Under the pieces are notes generated by a model that did not search any database, had not been told where the DNA came from, and saw only the letters and a list, made by a program, of their open reading frames with translations. The translations under genes were made by a program, and so were the position numbers. This document shows, piece after piece, positions 52,285-62,269 of a stretch of 64,000 nucleotides of DNA (position 1 is the stretch's first letter; every line of letters begins with the position of its first letter). Source of the stretch: Promethearchaeia archaeon (lineage in GTDB: Archaea > Asgardarchaeota > Lokiarchaeia > Sigyniarchaeales > SOKP01); assembly GCA_029856145.1 (NCBI GenBank), contig JAHQWK010000008.1, positions 62,001 through 126,000 on the forward strand, written 5' to 3'.

Positions 52285-53184
52285 TTATAACTCTAAGAGT
52301 TTTGGTATTATCTCATTATTTCTAATAATTGCATAAGACGCAGGATTTGGAGTATAATCTCCTCCATAATTCGCTGATGAGAATATTGATAATAATTTAT
52401 TATTAAAGAACCATCGATATCCCTCAGGAAAACATTCATGCGCTCTTATAAGATAAATTAGATTGTTATACTTCATAAAAACATCGAAAACATCGTTTCC
52501 AAAAAACTTAATGCCTACCCCTCTAAAACTATCGGAAAAACCTTGTAATCCCGACTTAGGGTCATTCCACATAATTTGATATATACTTTGAGCATTTGAG
52601 GTAAATACCACATTAAAATCCTTACATTTTTGACCTTGTAATTTCTTTAAAATTTCATTATCTTGTGGAATTCCTCCATGTAAGCATAAAATTATTTCAT
52701 TAATTAATGCACATATCGGGAGTGCGTTATAAACTTTTATTATTTCATTGAACTTACTTTGATCTTTGAATCTTAAAAGAAAATCTTGAAAAAAACCATA
52801 ATATTGATTCATTTCAAGAGTTTCATGATTTCCTCTTAATACGTAATACTTTAAAGGGAAAAGAATCTTTAAAGCAAAAATTATAAGTAGACATTCTAAT
52901 TGCTTAGATCCACGATCAACAATATCTCCTAAAAAAATTACTAACTTTGGGTTATCAATATTTATGATTTTGATTAATTCTATCAAGGTTTTTAAGTTTC
53001 CATGAATATCTCCTATTACATAAACTAATTCTGTTTTTTTATTAACTTTAAACTCTAAAAGTAGATTTTCTTCCTCAAATTTTTTTTTAACTGTCTTTAT
53101 TATTCTTGAAATATTATCAAACTTTAATTTAGAGATTTTTTGAGGATTTTTTATTAGATCAAGTAAAAATGAATTTTCAATCAA
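52285..53184 (-). CDS. PPP-family serine/threonine protein phosphatase
   Basis: 299 residues with all PPP signatures: GDIHGNLKTL near 58, GDIVDRGSKQ near 86, LRGNHETLEM near 118, LHGGIP near 168 and RAHE near 248, and FSSANYGG near 279. These residues hold the two metals of PP1/PP2A-like enzymes. It is closer in layout to eukaryotic PPP phosphatases than to bacterial short forms. Cytosolic. It is transcribed divergently from the DNA methyltransferase gene. Targets unknown. Confidence 0.92.
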   Translation of the reverse strand: MIENSFLLDLIKNPQKISKLKFDNISRIIKTVKKKFEEENLLLEFKVNKKTELVYVIGDIHGNLKTLIELIKIINIDNPKLVIFLGDIVDRGSKQLECLLIIFALKILFPLKYYVLRGNHETLEMNQYYGFFQDFLLRFKDQSKFNEIIKVYNALPICALINEIILCLHGGIPQDNEILKKLQGQKCKDFNVVFTSNAQSIYQIMWNDPKSGLQGFSDSFRGVGIKFFGNDVFDVFMKYNNLIYLIRAHECFPEGYRWFFNNKLLSIFSSANYGGDYTPNPASYAIIRNNEIIPKLLEL

Positions 53185-53300
53185 ATTGAGACTTTATTTA
53201 AATGTTATATTTTAATTATTTTAAATTAGTTCTATTATTTTTAATATAGTTTCTAGCATTTTTATAAATAAAGAATTTTAAAATGAAAAGTTAAATTTTA

Positions 53301-55397
53301 ATGGATGAAATACTAGCTCAAAAGTTATTAAATTTTATTGGGAAGCAAATTGAGAGTTTTGAAAATGAAAAACTCCTTGGAAAAAATAAAAATCATAATC
53401 TTGGAATAGTTTATACCCCAAACCAAGTTGTAGATTATATAGTATCTAATATATTCAGAATTTATTTTCAAGAGTTTTTTAATTCTTTAGATGATTATCA
53501 AGTTAATTTCAATTTGAAAGAAACATTGAAAAAATTAATCAGAAATCAGGAAGTTAAAGAAAAATTAAGTAAAATCATTAAAAGTATAAGGGTTTTAGAT
53601 CCTTCATGTGGTTCTGGGAGATTTTTAATATCTGTTGCAGAAAAATTATATAAAATTTATCAAATAGTAGAACCTGAATTATCTAATTTCGATATTAAAA
53701 AAGTAATAATTCAGAAGAATCTTTATGGAATTGAAATTGAAAACTCTGCTATTTTTATTTCAAAGCTGAGATTAATTAAATGGCTTTTATCTACTAATGT
53801 AAACAACTTATTATTTCATAATATTAACTTTAAGGGTTTAAAACTCACAGATCTTGACCAAATCATCGAAAAACTAGATTTAAAATTTAACTTTTTCAAC
53901 TTAGACTTTCTTTTAGAATTTGACTCTGATAAATTCGATATTATAATTGGAAATCCTCCTTATGTAGAAAATAAAAAGATAAAGGATATAGAATTTAAAA
54001 AAAGATTGACTAAGAGATATAAAACAGCTTATCGTTTATTTGATCTTTCAATACTTTTTATTGAGAGATCTTTAGAATTATTAGAAAATAATGGATATCT
54101 CTCATTTATTTTACCTAATAAATTCTTATCGGCAGATTATGGTATCAAAGTCAGACTATTATTATTAAATGAATCCGAGATTAAAGAAATCATAAATATA
54201 TCATCTTTACCTATATTTCAAAACGCAGCTACATACCCTATTATTTTATCTCTGAAGAAAGCTAAACAAAGCAAGGAAAAAGAGGTAATTATTAAAATTT
54301 TTAATAATTTAAACGAGTTAACTGAAAATAATAGAATTAAGACTATAAAATTCCATCAAAATTTAATTAATAAATTTCCTTCAAAAGTAATTCCGATCTC
54401 AGGAAATATAGAATTAATCACATATTTATTTAGAAACTTTAAAACCTTTGCTGAAACCTTTCAAGATTTAAAAATTATATATCGACCTTATGGTTTTTTA
54501 AATTATAGCAAACATTTTGATAATATCAGCGATGAACCCCAGTCTGATAATGATTTGGTATTAATTGGAACAGGTAATATTGAAAAATATTTTATTAAAT
54601 TTAATAAAAGAATAAAAATTGCTGGTAAAGATATTAAAATTTCATATTTTAATTATCATACTATTTTTGAACATATTTGGAGCGATCTCAATAGCGAAAA
54701 ACTAATTTTCAGGGAAATCGCAAAAGACTTAACTTGTTGTTATGATCCCGGGGTATTTACAAATATAACAGGTCTTTATTTTATAAAAATTGCTTCATTC
54801 AAAACTGATCAATTATTCAGTCTTTTAACAATTTTAAATTCGAACTTATTGGATTTGGTGTTTAAAACATTATTTGGTACATTACATATGGCTGGAGGTT
54901 ATTTGCGATTTAATGGTAGTTTCATTAAAAGATTACCATTACCAAGAAAATTTCCTTTGTTTCTATCACAATTGGGAAAAATTCTTCACCTCCTTTCACA
55001 ATTAAAATATGATCTTGACTCAAAAGATCCTGAAATTATAAGAAATCCTGAAATCGAAAGATTCAATAACAAATACTATAATGAAATACAGACTTATCTT
55101 AAATTTTTTAAAAGATTGAGCAATTCTTTGGTGAACTTATTATTTTTAGATGATTTATATTTAGAGTCTAATTTAGATTATTATTTATTAAGAGATTTAT
55201 TCGATATAAAAATAGAACCACAAAAAGTTCCACACAAATTTTTAATTCCTCGATTCGATATTAATAATTATAAAATCTTTTCATTAAATGAATTAGATTC
55301 TATTTTAACTAAAATAAAAAAACTATATAGCCGATTACATAATAATGCAGGTTTATTAAATCAAATAGACGACCTAATGAAAAATAATTTCAGCTAA
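53301..55397 (+). CDS. N6-adenine DNA methyltransferase (Eco57I/TaqI-like), orphan
   Basis: 698 residues. The family opener LGIVYTPNQVVDYIV is near 32, the SAM site VLDPSCGSGRFLIS near 101 and the catalytic IIGNPPYVE near 216. The C-terminal half with GGYLRFNGSFIKRLPLP near 532 fits the TaqI/Eco57I target-recognition region. There is no nuclease domain at the N terminus and no restriction gene alongside, so it is not a complete type II or IIG system in itself. It may be a solitary methylase for gene control or part of a defence locus that has lost its partner. Confidence 0.88.
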   Translation: MDEILAQKLLNFIGKQIESFENEKLLGKNKNHNLGIVYTPNQVVDYIVSNIFRIYFQEFFNSLDDYQVNFNLKETLKKLIRNQEVKEKLSKIIKSIRVLDPSCGSGRFLISVAEKLYKIYQIVEPELSNFDIKKVIIQKNLYGIEIENSAIFISKLRLIKWLLSTNVNNLLFHNINFKGLKLTDLDQIIEKLDLKFNFFNLDFLLEFDSDKFDIIIGNPPYVENKKIKDIEFKKRLTKRYKTAYRLFDLSILFIERSLELLENNGYLSFILPNKFLSADYGIKVRLLLLNESEIKEIINISSLPIFQNAATYPIILSLKKAKQSKEKEVIIKIFNNLNELTENNRIKTIKFHQNLINKFPSKVIPISGNIELITYLFRNFKTFAETFQDLKIIYRPYGFLNYSKHFDNISDEPQSDNDLVLIGTGNIEKYFIKFNKRIKIAGKDIKISYFNYHTIFEHIWSDLNSEKLIFREIAKDLTCCYDPGVFTNITGLYFIKIASFKTDQLFSLLTILNSNLLDLVFKTLFGTLHMAGGYLRFNGSFIKRLPLPRKFPLFLSQLGKILHLLSQLKYDLDSKDPEIIRNPEIERFNNKYYNEIQTYLKFFKRLSNSLVNLLFLDDLYLESNLDYYLLRDLFDIKIEPQKVPHKFLIPRFDINNYKIFSLNELDSILTKIKKLYSRLHNNAGLLNQIDDLMKNNFS

Positions 55398-55515
55398 AAG
55401 GCAATTTTAAAATAGTCATTCTTTAGGTACAATCGAATTAAAATTAAATTTTAACAAAGATTATATATTTAAAATATTAATTAGTAAAAATCAATTAAAA
55501 TTGTGAGTAAGAACT

Positions 55516-55830
55516 ATGGCTAAAAAAAAGAGTGCTCCAAGTGAAGATGAAGATCTTGAACTTCCAGGTGGAAAAGTAGATGAAGACGGAGACGAAATAC
55601 TAGATCTAACTGATTGGGAAGATGATTTAGAAGAAGATGTTGTTTATGAAATCCCTGGTGATGATGAAATGATCGCGGAGGAGACTGAGGATGAAGAACT
55701 TGGGATGGAAGTTGATGAAGTTGTCAAGATGTTACGAGATGTAAAATGTAATCCTTGTCCGGGTTTAAGAAGTAAACCAGATTGTAAAATTGCCCATGAT
55801 TATGGGTGCCCAAAACCAAAAAAGCCATAA
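55516..55830 (+). CDS. Small acidic protein with C-terminal Cys motif
   Basis: 104 residues. The first 75 are extremely acidic (many Glu/Asp), and the last 30 carry CNPCPGLRSKPDCKIAHDYGC, four Cys and a His that may bind zinc. A TATA-like element near 55461-55475 and GTGAG ahead of the ATG suggest strong expression. No family recognised. The acidic part may contact a basic partner such as DNA-binding or ribosomal proteins; that is speculation. Confidence 0.65.
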   Translation: MAKKKSAPSEDEDLELPGGKVDEDGDEILDLTDWEDDLEEDVVYEIPGDDEMIAEETEDEELGMEVDEVVKMLRDVKCNPCPGLRSKPDCKIAHDYGCPKPKKP

Positions 55831-55902
55831 AAATTATAATTTTTATTTTTTTATTATTTAAACGCTTAATTCATTTTTGATTATATTTCTTAGTGGAATA
55901 CG

Positions 55903-56901
55903 TTGCTTTCAAATACACACAAACGCATCATATTAATAATTATTGATGTTCTATTTAGCTGGTACATCTGGGAAGTAAATATTTCGTTAGGAAATCCGTG
56001 TTACACAACTGCTTTTTCAAGATGTTTCATCTTATCAATTACCACCTTTTTAATCATATATACCCCCTTTGAGATTTATTTTTCGTTTCGTGATCTCTGG
56101 TTTGATCGTTGGCCAAAACTTTATCAAAAAGATTTAGAAGTATCTTCCGTAAAAATAAATGTTTCTAATGGACTTTTATCAGCAAATCTGGTAAAGAATA
56201 AGAATCAAGCAAAAAGTAAATTAAAAAATACTTTAGTTATAGTCTGTCATGGGTTTTCTGACACGAAAGAAACACTTGAGTATTTCTATTATCCGCTTGC
56301 TTATCAAGGTTATGTTGTTTTAGCTTATGATGCTAGAGGTACGGGAAAATCTAAAAAAGCAGGAAAAAGAAGTGACTTTTTAGAAAGAATTGAGGATTTT
56401 AAAAAAATAATTGTGTGGGTTAAAAATCAAGAAGAATTTTCAAATATGAAAATCTTTTGTGTTGGTTTTAGTATAGGTGCTATTACAGTTTTATCTGGAG
56501 GTTTTGCAAATAGAGATATTGAAAAAATTATTGCGATTTCTTCAATGTCTCATTACAAACAAAATATATCAAAATATAATCCTGTTGTTCTGTTGAGTTA
56601 TTTAATTAAAGGTGTGAAATTATTCCCTAATATCGAAGAAAATAACCGGTTATCTCCTTATCTATTAATGAAAAAAGTAAAAAAAGAACTAAAATTAGAA
56701 CAATGGAAAATTTTCACTAAAAATGTTATGTTAATACATTGTAAAAATGATCGAGTAATAAAATTCAAAAATCTACAAGAGAATAAAATGATCTTAGAAT
56801 CTCCAGAGAGAAATGTGCTAATATTAAAGAGAGGAGGACACTCACAAAAGAAAAATGAATGTGTCTTAGTTGGCGCTGCTCTCAATTTTTTAAATTCATA
56901 G
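55903..56901 (+). CDS. Membrane-anchored alpha/beta hydrolase
   Basis: 332 residues. Two hydrophobic segments (about 8-24 and 38-58) anchor the N terminus. The hydrolase domain has VICHGFSDTKET near 113, GFSIGA near 188 (nucleophile Ser), HCKNDRVIKF near 280 (Asp) and RGGHSQKK near 309 (His). The start is TTG, with GTGGA ahead. It resembles bacterial FrsA/BAAT-type and membrane esterase-like proteins. Substrate unknown. Confidence 0.8.
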   Translation: MLSNTHKRIILIIIDVLFSWYIWEVNISLGNPCYTTAFSRCFILSITTFLIIYTPFEIYFSFRDLWFDRWPKLYQKDLEVSSVKINVSNGLLSANLVKNKNQAKSKLKNTLVIVCHGFSDTKETLEYFYYPLAYQGYVVLAYDARGTGKSKKAGKRSDFLERIEDFKKIIVWVKNQEEFSNMKIFCVGFSIGAITVLSGGFANRDIEKIIAISSMSHYKQNISKYNPVVLLSYLIKGVKLFPNIEENNRLSPYLLMKKVKKELKLEQWKIFTKNVMLIHCKNDRVIKFKNLQENKMILESPERNVLILKRGGHSQKKNECVLVGAALNFLNS

Positions 56902-56978
56902 TTGTGTAAACTTGGTTTTTTTTTAGTTATTAACAGTTATAAAACTTAATTATTTCTTTTATAGTTTCAAGGTTCATT

Positions 56979-58424
56979 TCAATCAATAATTTTTCCCCAA
57001 TCTGAGAATTTGATGATTTTTTTATAATTTTTAACCATTCTTGTAAATAAAACGCAACCTATACAAAACATGTTTGCAAAATCTTCTTTTGTTAAGTTTA
57101 GTAGTCTACTGTTCTTGTCCGAGAAACCTATACCACGGTCAACTTCAATTTGGCCATCATAACCAGATAAATTTACTACAAATTCTTGCTTATTTAGTAT
57201 TTTTTTATTAATAAATACTTCTCGTGCAATTCTAGCTAATCCTCCAATGGGGATAACTTTACCTTCTCTTTGAGCTAAGTAAATTCGTAAATCAAATGTA
57301 TGTTTCCCCCCCTGCCAATCTATTAATGAGAAATCAGCCATCTCCTGAATGGTGTATGGAAAAGGATCACGATTTTTCATAAACTTACCAAAAAATTCCT
57401 TTTTACTTTCTTCAACAAGATTTTTAATATTAAGAAGATCCTCATCTTTAGAAACAGGAATAACTCCAGCCCCTCCAGAGCCCCCACTAGGTTTAATAAT
57501 AAAAGATTTCTTATATTCCTTTATAAGATACTTTAACTTGTCAGCTAACTCATTTTCATTAAACGCTTTTGTGAATAAGAGATATTTTAAATTATATTTT
57601 TTGAGAAGATCTTTACTAAAATAGCTTGCTAAATATGTTAAAGATTTATCGTCAGTTATATTAAATATAGGATTCACTAAAATTGATTTTATTTCACGAA
57701 AATCTTTTTTAATTAATTTTGAGAAGTTTTCATTCTTGAAACGTCTTATAATGCCATCTCCTATTAAAACACTAACTTCTTCCTCTTCAAATTTTATCCA
57801 ATTATTAGAAAATGAAAGAGATTTTGACAATTGTCTATAATCAGCTATCAAAAAAACTATTTCGGCTTGAAAGTCTTTATCATAATTATCAGTATTAAAG
57901 ATTTTTACTGAATGCCCATTAGCTTTAAGTTTTTTTCTAAAGTATTCTATCATTATTACTTTTTCATGAATTAAACCATCATTAACAGTTATACCAATTA
58001 TTACAAACACTTTATTGAGACTGGCCTTATTTCGATTGATTGCTTGATTAATAGCTTCTAAATATCCATCATATAAAAGAGCTTGTTGTTTTTCAGTAAT
58101 AATTGAAAGCCCTCGGTGAGATCCCCCATTGGTTTCTAAAAGAAAAAATTTTTTTCCTTCATATTCATCAGATACCATGAAATCAATACTACCAGCATAA
58201 AATGAATCAGTACTACTCAAAACATTATCCTTACCTTTTTCCATCCTTTCTAAAGCACGATTTCTTACTTCATCAGTGAATGTATCTTCTTGTGAGGCTC
58301 TCAAGTCGGCAAAAGATATTAAATCTAATCCTAAGGATTTTCCTAAATTGATTAATTCTAAATCTGAATCTGAAATTTTTGAGGACATTAGTTTTAGAAA
58401 TTTAGTGAGAAGATCTTCATCCAT
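56979..58424 (-). CDS. ATP-grasp family protein
   Basis: 481 residues. An ATP-grasp domain is in the C-terminal half, with the nucleotide loop FIIKPSGGSGGAGVIPV near 310 and FDLRIYLAQREGKVIPIGGLAR near 395 containing the metal and phosphate residues. The N-terminal half includes FLLETNGGSHRG near 94, resembling the glutamate-cysteine ligase-type second fold. ATP-grasp enzymes ligate a carboxylate to an amine or thiol. Which substrates is not evident. Monocistronic, convergent with the hydrolase gene. Confidence 0.75.
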   Translation of the reverse strand: MDEDLLTKFLKLMSSKISDSDLELINLGKSLGLDLISFADLRASQEDTFTDEVRNRALERMEKGKDNVLSSTDSFYAGSIDFMVSDEYEGKKFFLLETNGGSHRGLSIITEKQQALLYDGYLEAINQAINRNKASLNKVFVIIGITVNDGLIHEKVIMIEYFRKKLKANGHSVKIFNTDNYDKDFQAEIVFLIADYRQLSKSLSFSNNWIKFEEEEVSVLIGDGIIRRFKNENFSKLIKKDFREIKSILVNPIFNITDDKSLTYLASYFSKDLLKKYNLKYLLFTKAFNENELADKLKYLIKEYKKSFIIKPSGGSGGAGVIPVSKDEDLLNIKNLVEESKKEFFGKFMKNRDPFPYTIQEMADFSLIDWQGGKHTFDLRIYLAQREGKVIPIGGLARIAREVFINKKILNKQEFVVNLSGYDGQIEVDRGIGFSDKNSRLLNLTKEDFANMFCIGCVLFTRMVKNYKKIIKFSDWGKIID

Positions 58425-58520
58425 AAATTATTATAATTATACCACAGTTTAAAAAAATTAGGCTTAATGCAATTTTTTAAGAATTGAAAATAGAAACATA
58501 TCTGGTAAGAAAATAAAAAA

Positions 58521-59741
58521 TTAGAGATATAAGTATCCTTGATGATTCCCTTTAATGCTCAACCTAAGGGAGCCGATTAAAATCTTCTTTACCTTAAGTT
58601 GTTCCTTATAAGTTAAATTTGAATATAGCAAAATATAATTTTTTTCAATATTTACAGTGAAAAGAAGTCCTATCTCTATCAACTCAGATTTTTCAGTCAT
58701 TAAACCAATTATTACATAATGATAAGGAAGATTAACAAGATTGTAAATGTCAATATCCTTTTCGAAAATTTGCTCTTTTTCCTTGTCATATTCTGTTTTT
58801 ATAAACTTCATCTTGTCTAAAGGAATTGAAATTTTTCTAAATTCCTCGAATTTCTTTGAAAATTGACTTTGACGCAAAAATCTTCTTTCTTCTTTATCTT
58901 TTTCATAAAAATATTTATTTTTCTCTTTAATTGAATAAATTTTTCTATCTTTTCTAGAACTTGAGGAAGTTTTTTCTATAGTTTGGAGTTCCTCAATAGT
59001 TTCATCATGAAAAATAATTAAAATGTCTGGATCAACTGTTTGGATAAAAAAGTTTTTATAAAGAATCCCCGCTTCAGTTTTAATCCAACCATCTGTATCA
59101 ATTAAAATAAAATCAATGGACTTATTTTTTGCGATGTAATCATCTATTAATCTTTTACATGAAAGAGAAACTATGAATTTATAATCTCCTTTTGGAAAAG
59201 TAGCGCCAATAAAAACCATTTTTTCAGAATTAATCTTCTCACTTGAAACAAAATAATCCTCGATCGAACCAATGTTTATCGTAGTAGGGATATATATTAT
59301 TTGTTGACCTAGATCAGAATCAAGATAACCCCCCTTTAATCCCTCTTTTAGGAAATTGTTTGCTAAATATTTGATAAAAGTTGTTTTTCCACTGCTGATT
59401 CCTAAAACCATGATCTTTAATGGTACGCCTGGATTTTGTTTCAATGCCTTTATGATGGAATCTTTAATTTCACTCCAATCAGGAGAAATCGAATTTTCTT
59501 CAATATTTATAAGATTGTCTTCAGTTCTTGTATATATTTCTAATTTTGATTTTTCTACAGCATAAATTGGATAACTTTGGGCACTTGGTACTATTAAAAC
59601 ATCATTTAAATTTGAGCTCTCTGATGGTGATTTTTCAGGAATAAAAATCTTCCCGAAAACTTCAACCTTTCCTTCTACCAAGGTTATTCTTGCTGGACCT
59701 TTTACTAATAAAGTGTGTCCCTTACTTACATCTTTAATCAT
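58521..59741 (-). CDS. Clp1/Grc3-like polynucleotide 5'-kinase
   Basis: 406 residues. The N-terminal beta domain (GPARITLVEGKVEVFGK) is followed by the P-loop MVLGISSGKTTFIKYLANN near 111-129, the lid/base motifs GYLDSDLGQQIIYIP near 140 and LIDTDGWI near 208, and a C-terminal domain. These are the features of Clp1/Grc3/Nol9 proteins, which phosphorylate 5' ends of RNA during tRNA or rRNA processing. Charged insertion about 260-300 is unusual. Cytosolic. Confidence 0.88.
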   Translation of the reverse strand: MIKDVSKGHTLLVKGPARITLVEGKVEVFGKIFIPEKSPSESSNLNDVLIVPSAQSYPIYAVEKSKLEIYTRTEDNLINIEENSISPDWSEIKDSIIKALKQNPGVPLKIMVLGISSGKTTFIKYLANNFLKEGLKGGYLDSDLGQQIIYIPTTINIGSIEDYFVSSEKINSEKMVFIGATFPKGDYKFIVSLSCKRLIDDYIAKNKSIDFILIDTDGWIKTEAGILYKNFFIQTVDPDILIIFHDETIEELQTIEKTSSSSRKDRKIYSIKEKNKYFYEKDKEERRFLRQSQFSKKFEEFRKISIPLDKMKFIKTEYDKEKEQIFEKDIDIYNLVNLPYHYVIIGLMTEKSELIEIGLLFTVNIEKNYILLYSNLTYKEQLKVKKILIGSLRLSIKGNHQGYLYL

Positions 59742-59959
59742 AAATAATTCATCCTATATATAAAGTAATTTGAATCTGTTATTCAATTATGATTTCCTTT
59801 AATTTTAGTAGTGTAAATTTTTGCATTTTTATAGAAATAAAGAATTGACATCCTATTAACATATTTAGTAAATTTTTTCTAATCATAATTTAAGTTTTTT
59901 ATAAAAATTTCAAATGTCCACTCTTGATATTTTTAGTAATTTATTTAAAAATAAATAAT

Positions 59960-60700
59960 TTAAGTACAAAATTCATTAATGAATTTTATGAGTTCTAATA
60001 CAATTTGTTTGTGATCTGGGCTATCTAAAATTGGGTGATCATTATTCTCTAACCAAATTTTCCTCTTTTTCTTAGATGCGATATTATCGTAAATATAATC
60101 TATGCTATTACTTTTAATTTCAGAATCCAATTTTCCTTGAAAAATTAATGCAGGGCACTTAATTTCACTTAAAGATTTCTTCATTTCTCTCATCAGTTTT
60201 TTTAGTTTTGTGGCAATATTTAATGGAATCTTATCATAACCGACCCATTTTCCATTTGTATCTTTTTTGAATTGTTCTGAATCAATAGTATGATATTTTA
60301 CAAAAATTTTGAACAATGGAACAAGATGAAATAAAAATCTTTGAACTCCGATCGGTGCACTAATAGTAAAAATACCATCTAAATTATAATTTGCCGCTAA
60401 TATTAATGTTAAAACACCACCCATAGAATGACCACCTACAATAACCTTATCACATTTATCTATTAATATAGATAATTCTCTATTTATAGCTGATTTCCAA
60501 TAATCAATACGAGTTTTTTTTAAATCCTTAGGTGTGGTCCCATATCCAGGAAGTAAAGGAATATTAATAGTATAACCTCCTTTCATATGCAAATCTTCTG
60601 CTAGAGGTTTTAAATCTGCACAGGTTCCACCGCCGCCGCCATGTATTAAAAGAATTCCAATATTGTTTCCTTCAAAATAAAATGGACCTGCACCAAGCAT
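59960..60700 (-). CDS. Alpha/beta hydrolase, carboxylesterase-like
   Basis: 246 residues. The HGGGGGTCADL loop near 21 is the oxyanion hole, GGHSMGGVL near 91 holds the Ser, and FQGKLDSEI and NDHPILD near the end give Asp and His. This is the EstA/YvaK carboxylesterase pattern, whose members hydrolyse short-chain or monoglyceride esters. No anchor or signal. Confidence 0.84.
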   Translation of the reverse strand: MLGAGPFYFEGNNIGILLIHGGGGGTCADLKPLAEDLHMKGGYTINIPLLPGYGTTPKDLKKTRIDYWKSAINRELSILIDKCDKVIVGGHSMGGVLTLILAANYNLDGIFTISAPIGVQRFLFHLVPLFKIFVKYHTIDSEQFKKDTNGKWVGYDKIPLNIATKLKKLMREMKKSLSEIKCPALIFQGKLDSEIKSNSIDYIYDNIASKKKRKIWLENNDHPILDSPDHKQIVLELIKFINEFCT

Positions 60701-60835
60701 TATACTTAGACTATTGTTATTCTTTTTATTTTAAATTTATCTAAATGATTAATAAATAATAAAAATCTCAATATATTCATATTTCTTAGAGGAATTTATT
60801 CAAAAATATTAAATTTAAAAAAGTATTATCGCTGA

Positions 60836-61363
60836 CTAACCTCTTGTTATTTTATAGCAAGGAATACACATTTCAGCGCCGTTATAAGTCATAAGTCTAC
60901 TATTCATAGTAAGTTCTCCACATATCTCACAAGGTACTGAAAGTTCAACTTGCGCTAATCCTGGAGGATTATATTCGATTTCATATATCTTAAATACATC
61001 TTCTGGCTTTGATTTTAACAGTAACTGAATCTTTTCATCTCGAGATAACTTTTTATTATTAAATTTCCCACTTTTTATTGCTAATCTTATGCCTTTTTCG
61101 GTCCTTCTATCATAAAAGAAGTAATTATTCTTACCATAATCTTTATGGACAAGATTCCCCTTCCCAAATGTTGTACCTAATATTGCTTGAAGAGCATCAA
61201 CACTGCAATTATCATTCTCAACAATAGCAACTAACTCCTCATTTGGTGAATAATCATATCCATGTTCCAAAACATATTTTGCTACTAAAACACCAATCGC
61301 TAAACCAGGACAAATATGTCCATGAAACCTTACAGCTTTTTCCATTAAGTCTTTAGCTTCCAT
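60836..61363 (-). CDS. FwdE-like protein (formylmethanofuran dehydrogenase subunit E family)
   Basis: 175 residues. The family signature HGHICPGLAIGV (14-25) is followed by ENDNCSVDALQAILGTTFGKG and a C-terminal zinc ribbon CEICGELTM...CIPCYK. FwdE-like proteins accompany molybdenum/tungsten formylmethanofuran dehydrogenases, but free-standing members occur in many anaerobes and may handle metals or cofactors. No fwd genes are in the window. The divergent Mut7-C gene shares the short promoter region. Confidence 0.9.
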   Translation of the reverse strand: MEAKDLMEKAVRFHGHICPGLAIGVLVAKYVLEHGYDYSPNEELVAIVENDNCSVDALQAILGTTFGKGNLVHKDYGKNNYFFYDRRTEKGIRLAIKSGKFNNKKLSRDEKIQLLLKSKPEDVFKIYEIEYNPPGLAQVELSVPCEICGELTMNSRLMTYNGAEMCIPCYKITRG

Positions 61364-61420
61364 TTATATCCGTACGAATTTTTAATTTGATTAAATTTCA
61401 AATATATAATTTATTAGATG

Positions 61421-61432
61421 CTTTATATATAT
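61421..61432 (+). promoter_or_regulatory. TATA box of the Mut7-C gene
   Basis: CTTTATATATAT lies about 29 nt before the ATG at 61455, so the mRNA would be almost leaderless and the first ATG, rather than the one 6 codons on, would be used. Confidence 0.5.
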
Positions 61433-61454
61433 TTAATTTAGAATTACTTAATAA

Positions 61455-61967
61455 ATGCTTAGCCTCTTTAATATGAAATTTTTAGTTGATTCAATGCTGG
61501 GCAAATTAACCCGGTTCTTGCGTATTTTTGGATATGACACAATATACGCAAATGATCTAATAAATTTTTTTAATATAAATCCCGTTCCTGATGAACTGTT
61601 AATTGATTATGCGAGTAAGGATAACAGAATTATCATTACAAAAGACTTTCCTTTGTATATGCGTTATAAAGATAAAAGTATATTTCTTAAGGGTGAAGGT
61701 ATATATAATTACCTTCATCAGCTCAATAAGCAGTTTGGGATAAAGTTTGAATTTAGCTTTAAACAAGCTAGATGTTCAATATGTAATTCACAGTTAGAAA
61801 GAGTTACAAATAAGATTTCAATAAAAAGTGATGTTTTAAAAGAAACATATAATCACTTCAATGAATTCTATCAATGTTCAAACCTTCAATGTAAAAAAGT
61901 GTACTGGCAAGGCTCTCATATTGAAGATATTCAATATAAATTAGGTAAAACTCTAGAATTTGATTAA
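61455..61967 (+). CDS. Mut7-C domain protein (PIN-like RNase fold with zinc ribbon)
   Basis: 170 residues. The segment MKFLVDSMLGKLTRFLRIFGY and IIITKDFPLYMR are the acidic strands of the Mut7-C/PIN-like fold. The C-terminal part has a zinc ribbon CSICNSQL...CSNLQCKK. Predicted ribonuclease or RNA-binding role, uncharacterised. Leader length and the TATA box favour the first ATG (giving six extra residues) over the second. Confidence 0.84.
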   Translation: MLSLFNMKFLVDSMLGKLTRFLRIFGYDTIYANDLINFFNINPVPDELLIDYASKDNRIIITKDFPLYMRYKDKSIFLKGEGIYNYLHQLNKQFGIKFEFSFKQARCSICNSQLERVTNKISIKSDVLKETYNHFNEFYQCSNLQCKKVYWQGSHIEDIQYKLGKTLEFD

Positions 61968-61972
61968 AATAT

Positions 61973-62200
61973 TTATTTTTTAAAATACTTTTCTTTGATT
62001 TCTAAGAATCTTTGTTTTGTCTTTTCAGCAAGTTCAGTATAATTCCCCTTCTTATACATTGCATAGGCTTGATTTAATAATTCAAGACATTTACGATATT
62101 CTATATTCTTGAAATGATTTTCAGAAAGAGACACTAAGTAGTCTCCTTTTTTTTTATAAAATTCGATAAATTGCTCCGATGTATCAATTTTCCTATCCAT
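61973..62200 (-). CDS. Small helical protein (TPR-like)
   Basis: 75 residues, all helical. SLSENHFKNIEYRKCLELLN and MYKKGNYTELAEKTK follow the TPR-like helix spacing. A single Cys, no membrane segment. It is convergent with the Mut7-C gene, with only 5 nt between stops. No family recognised; it may be a stand-alone adaptor. Confidence 0.6.
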   Translation of the reverse strand: MDRKIDTSEQFIEFYKKKGDYLVSLSENHFKNIEYRKCLELLNQAYAMYKKGNYTELAEKTKQRFLEIKEKYFKK

Positions 62201-62269
62201 TCTATTTTAACTATCCGAAATTTGAATTTAAATATATGATATCTTATATTGTTAATCATAATAAATTAA

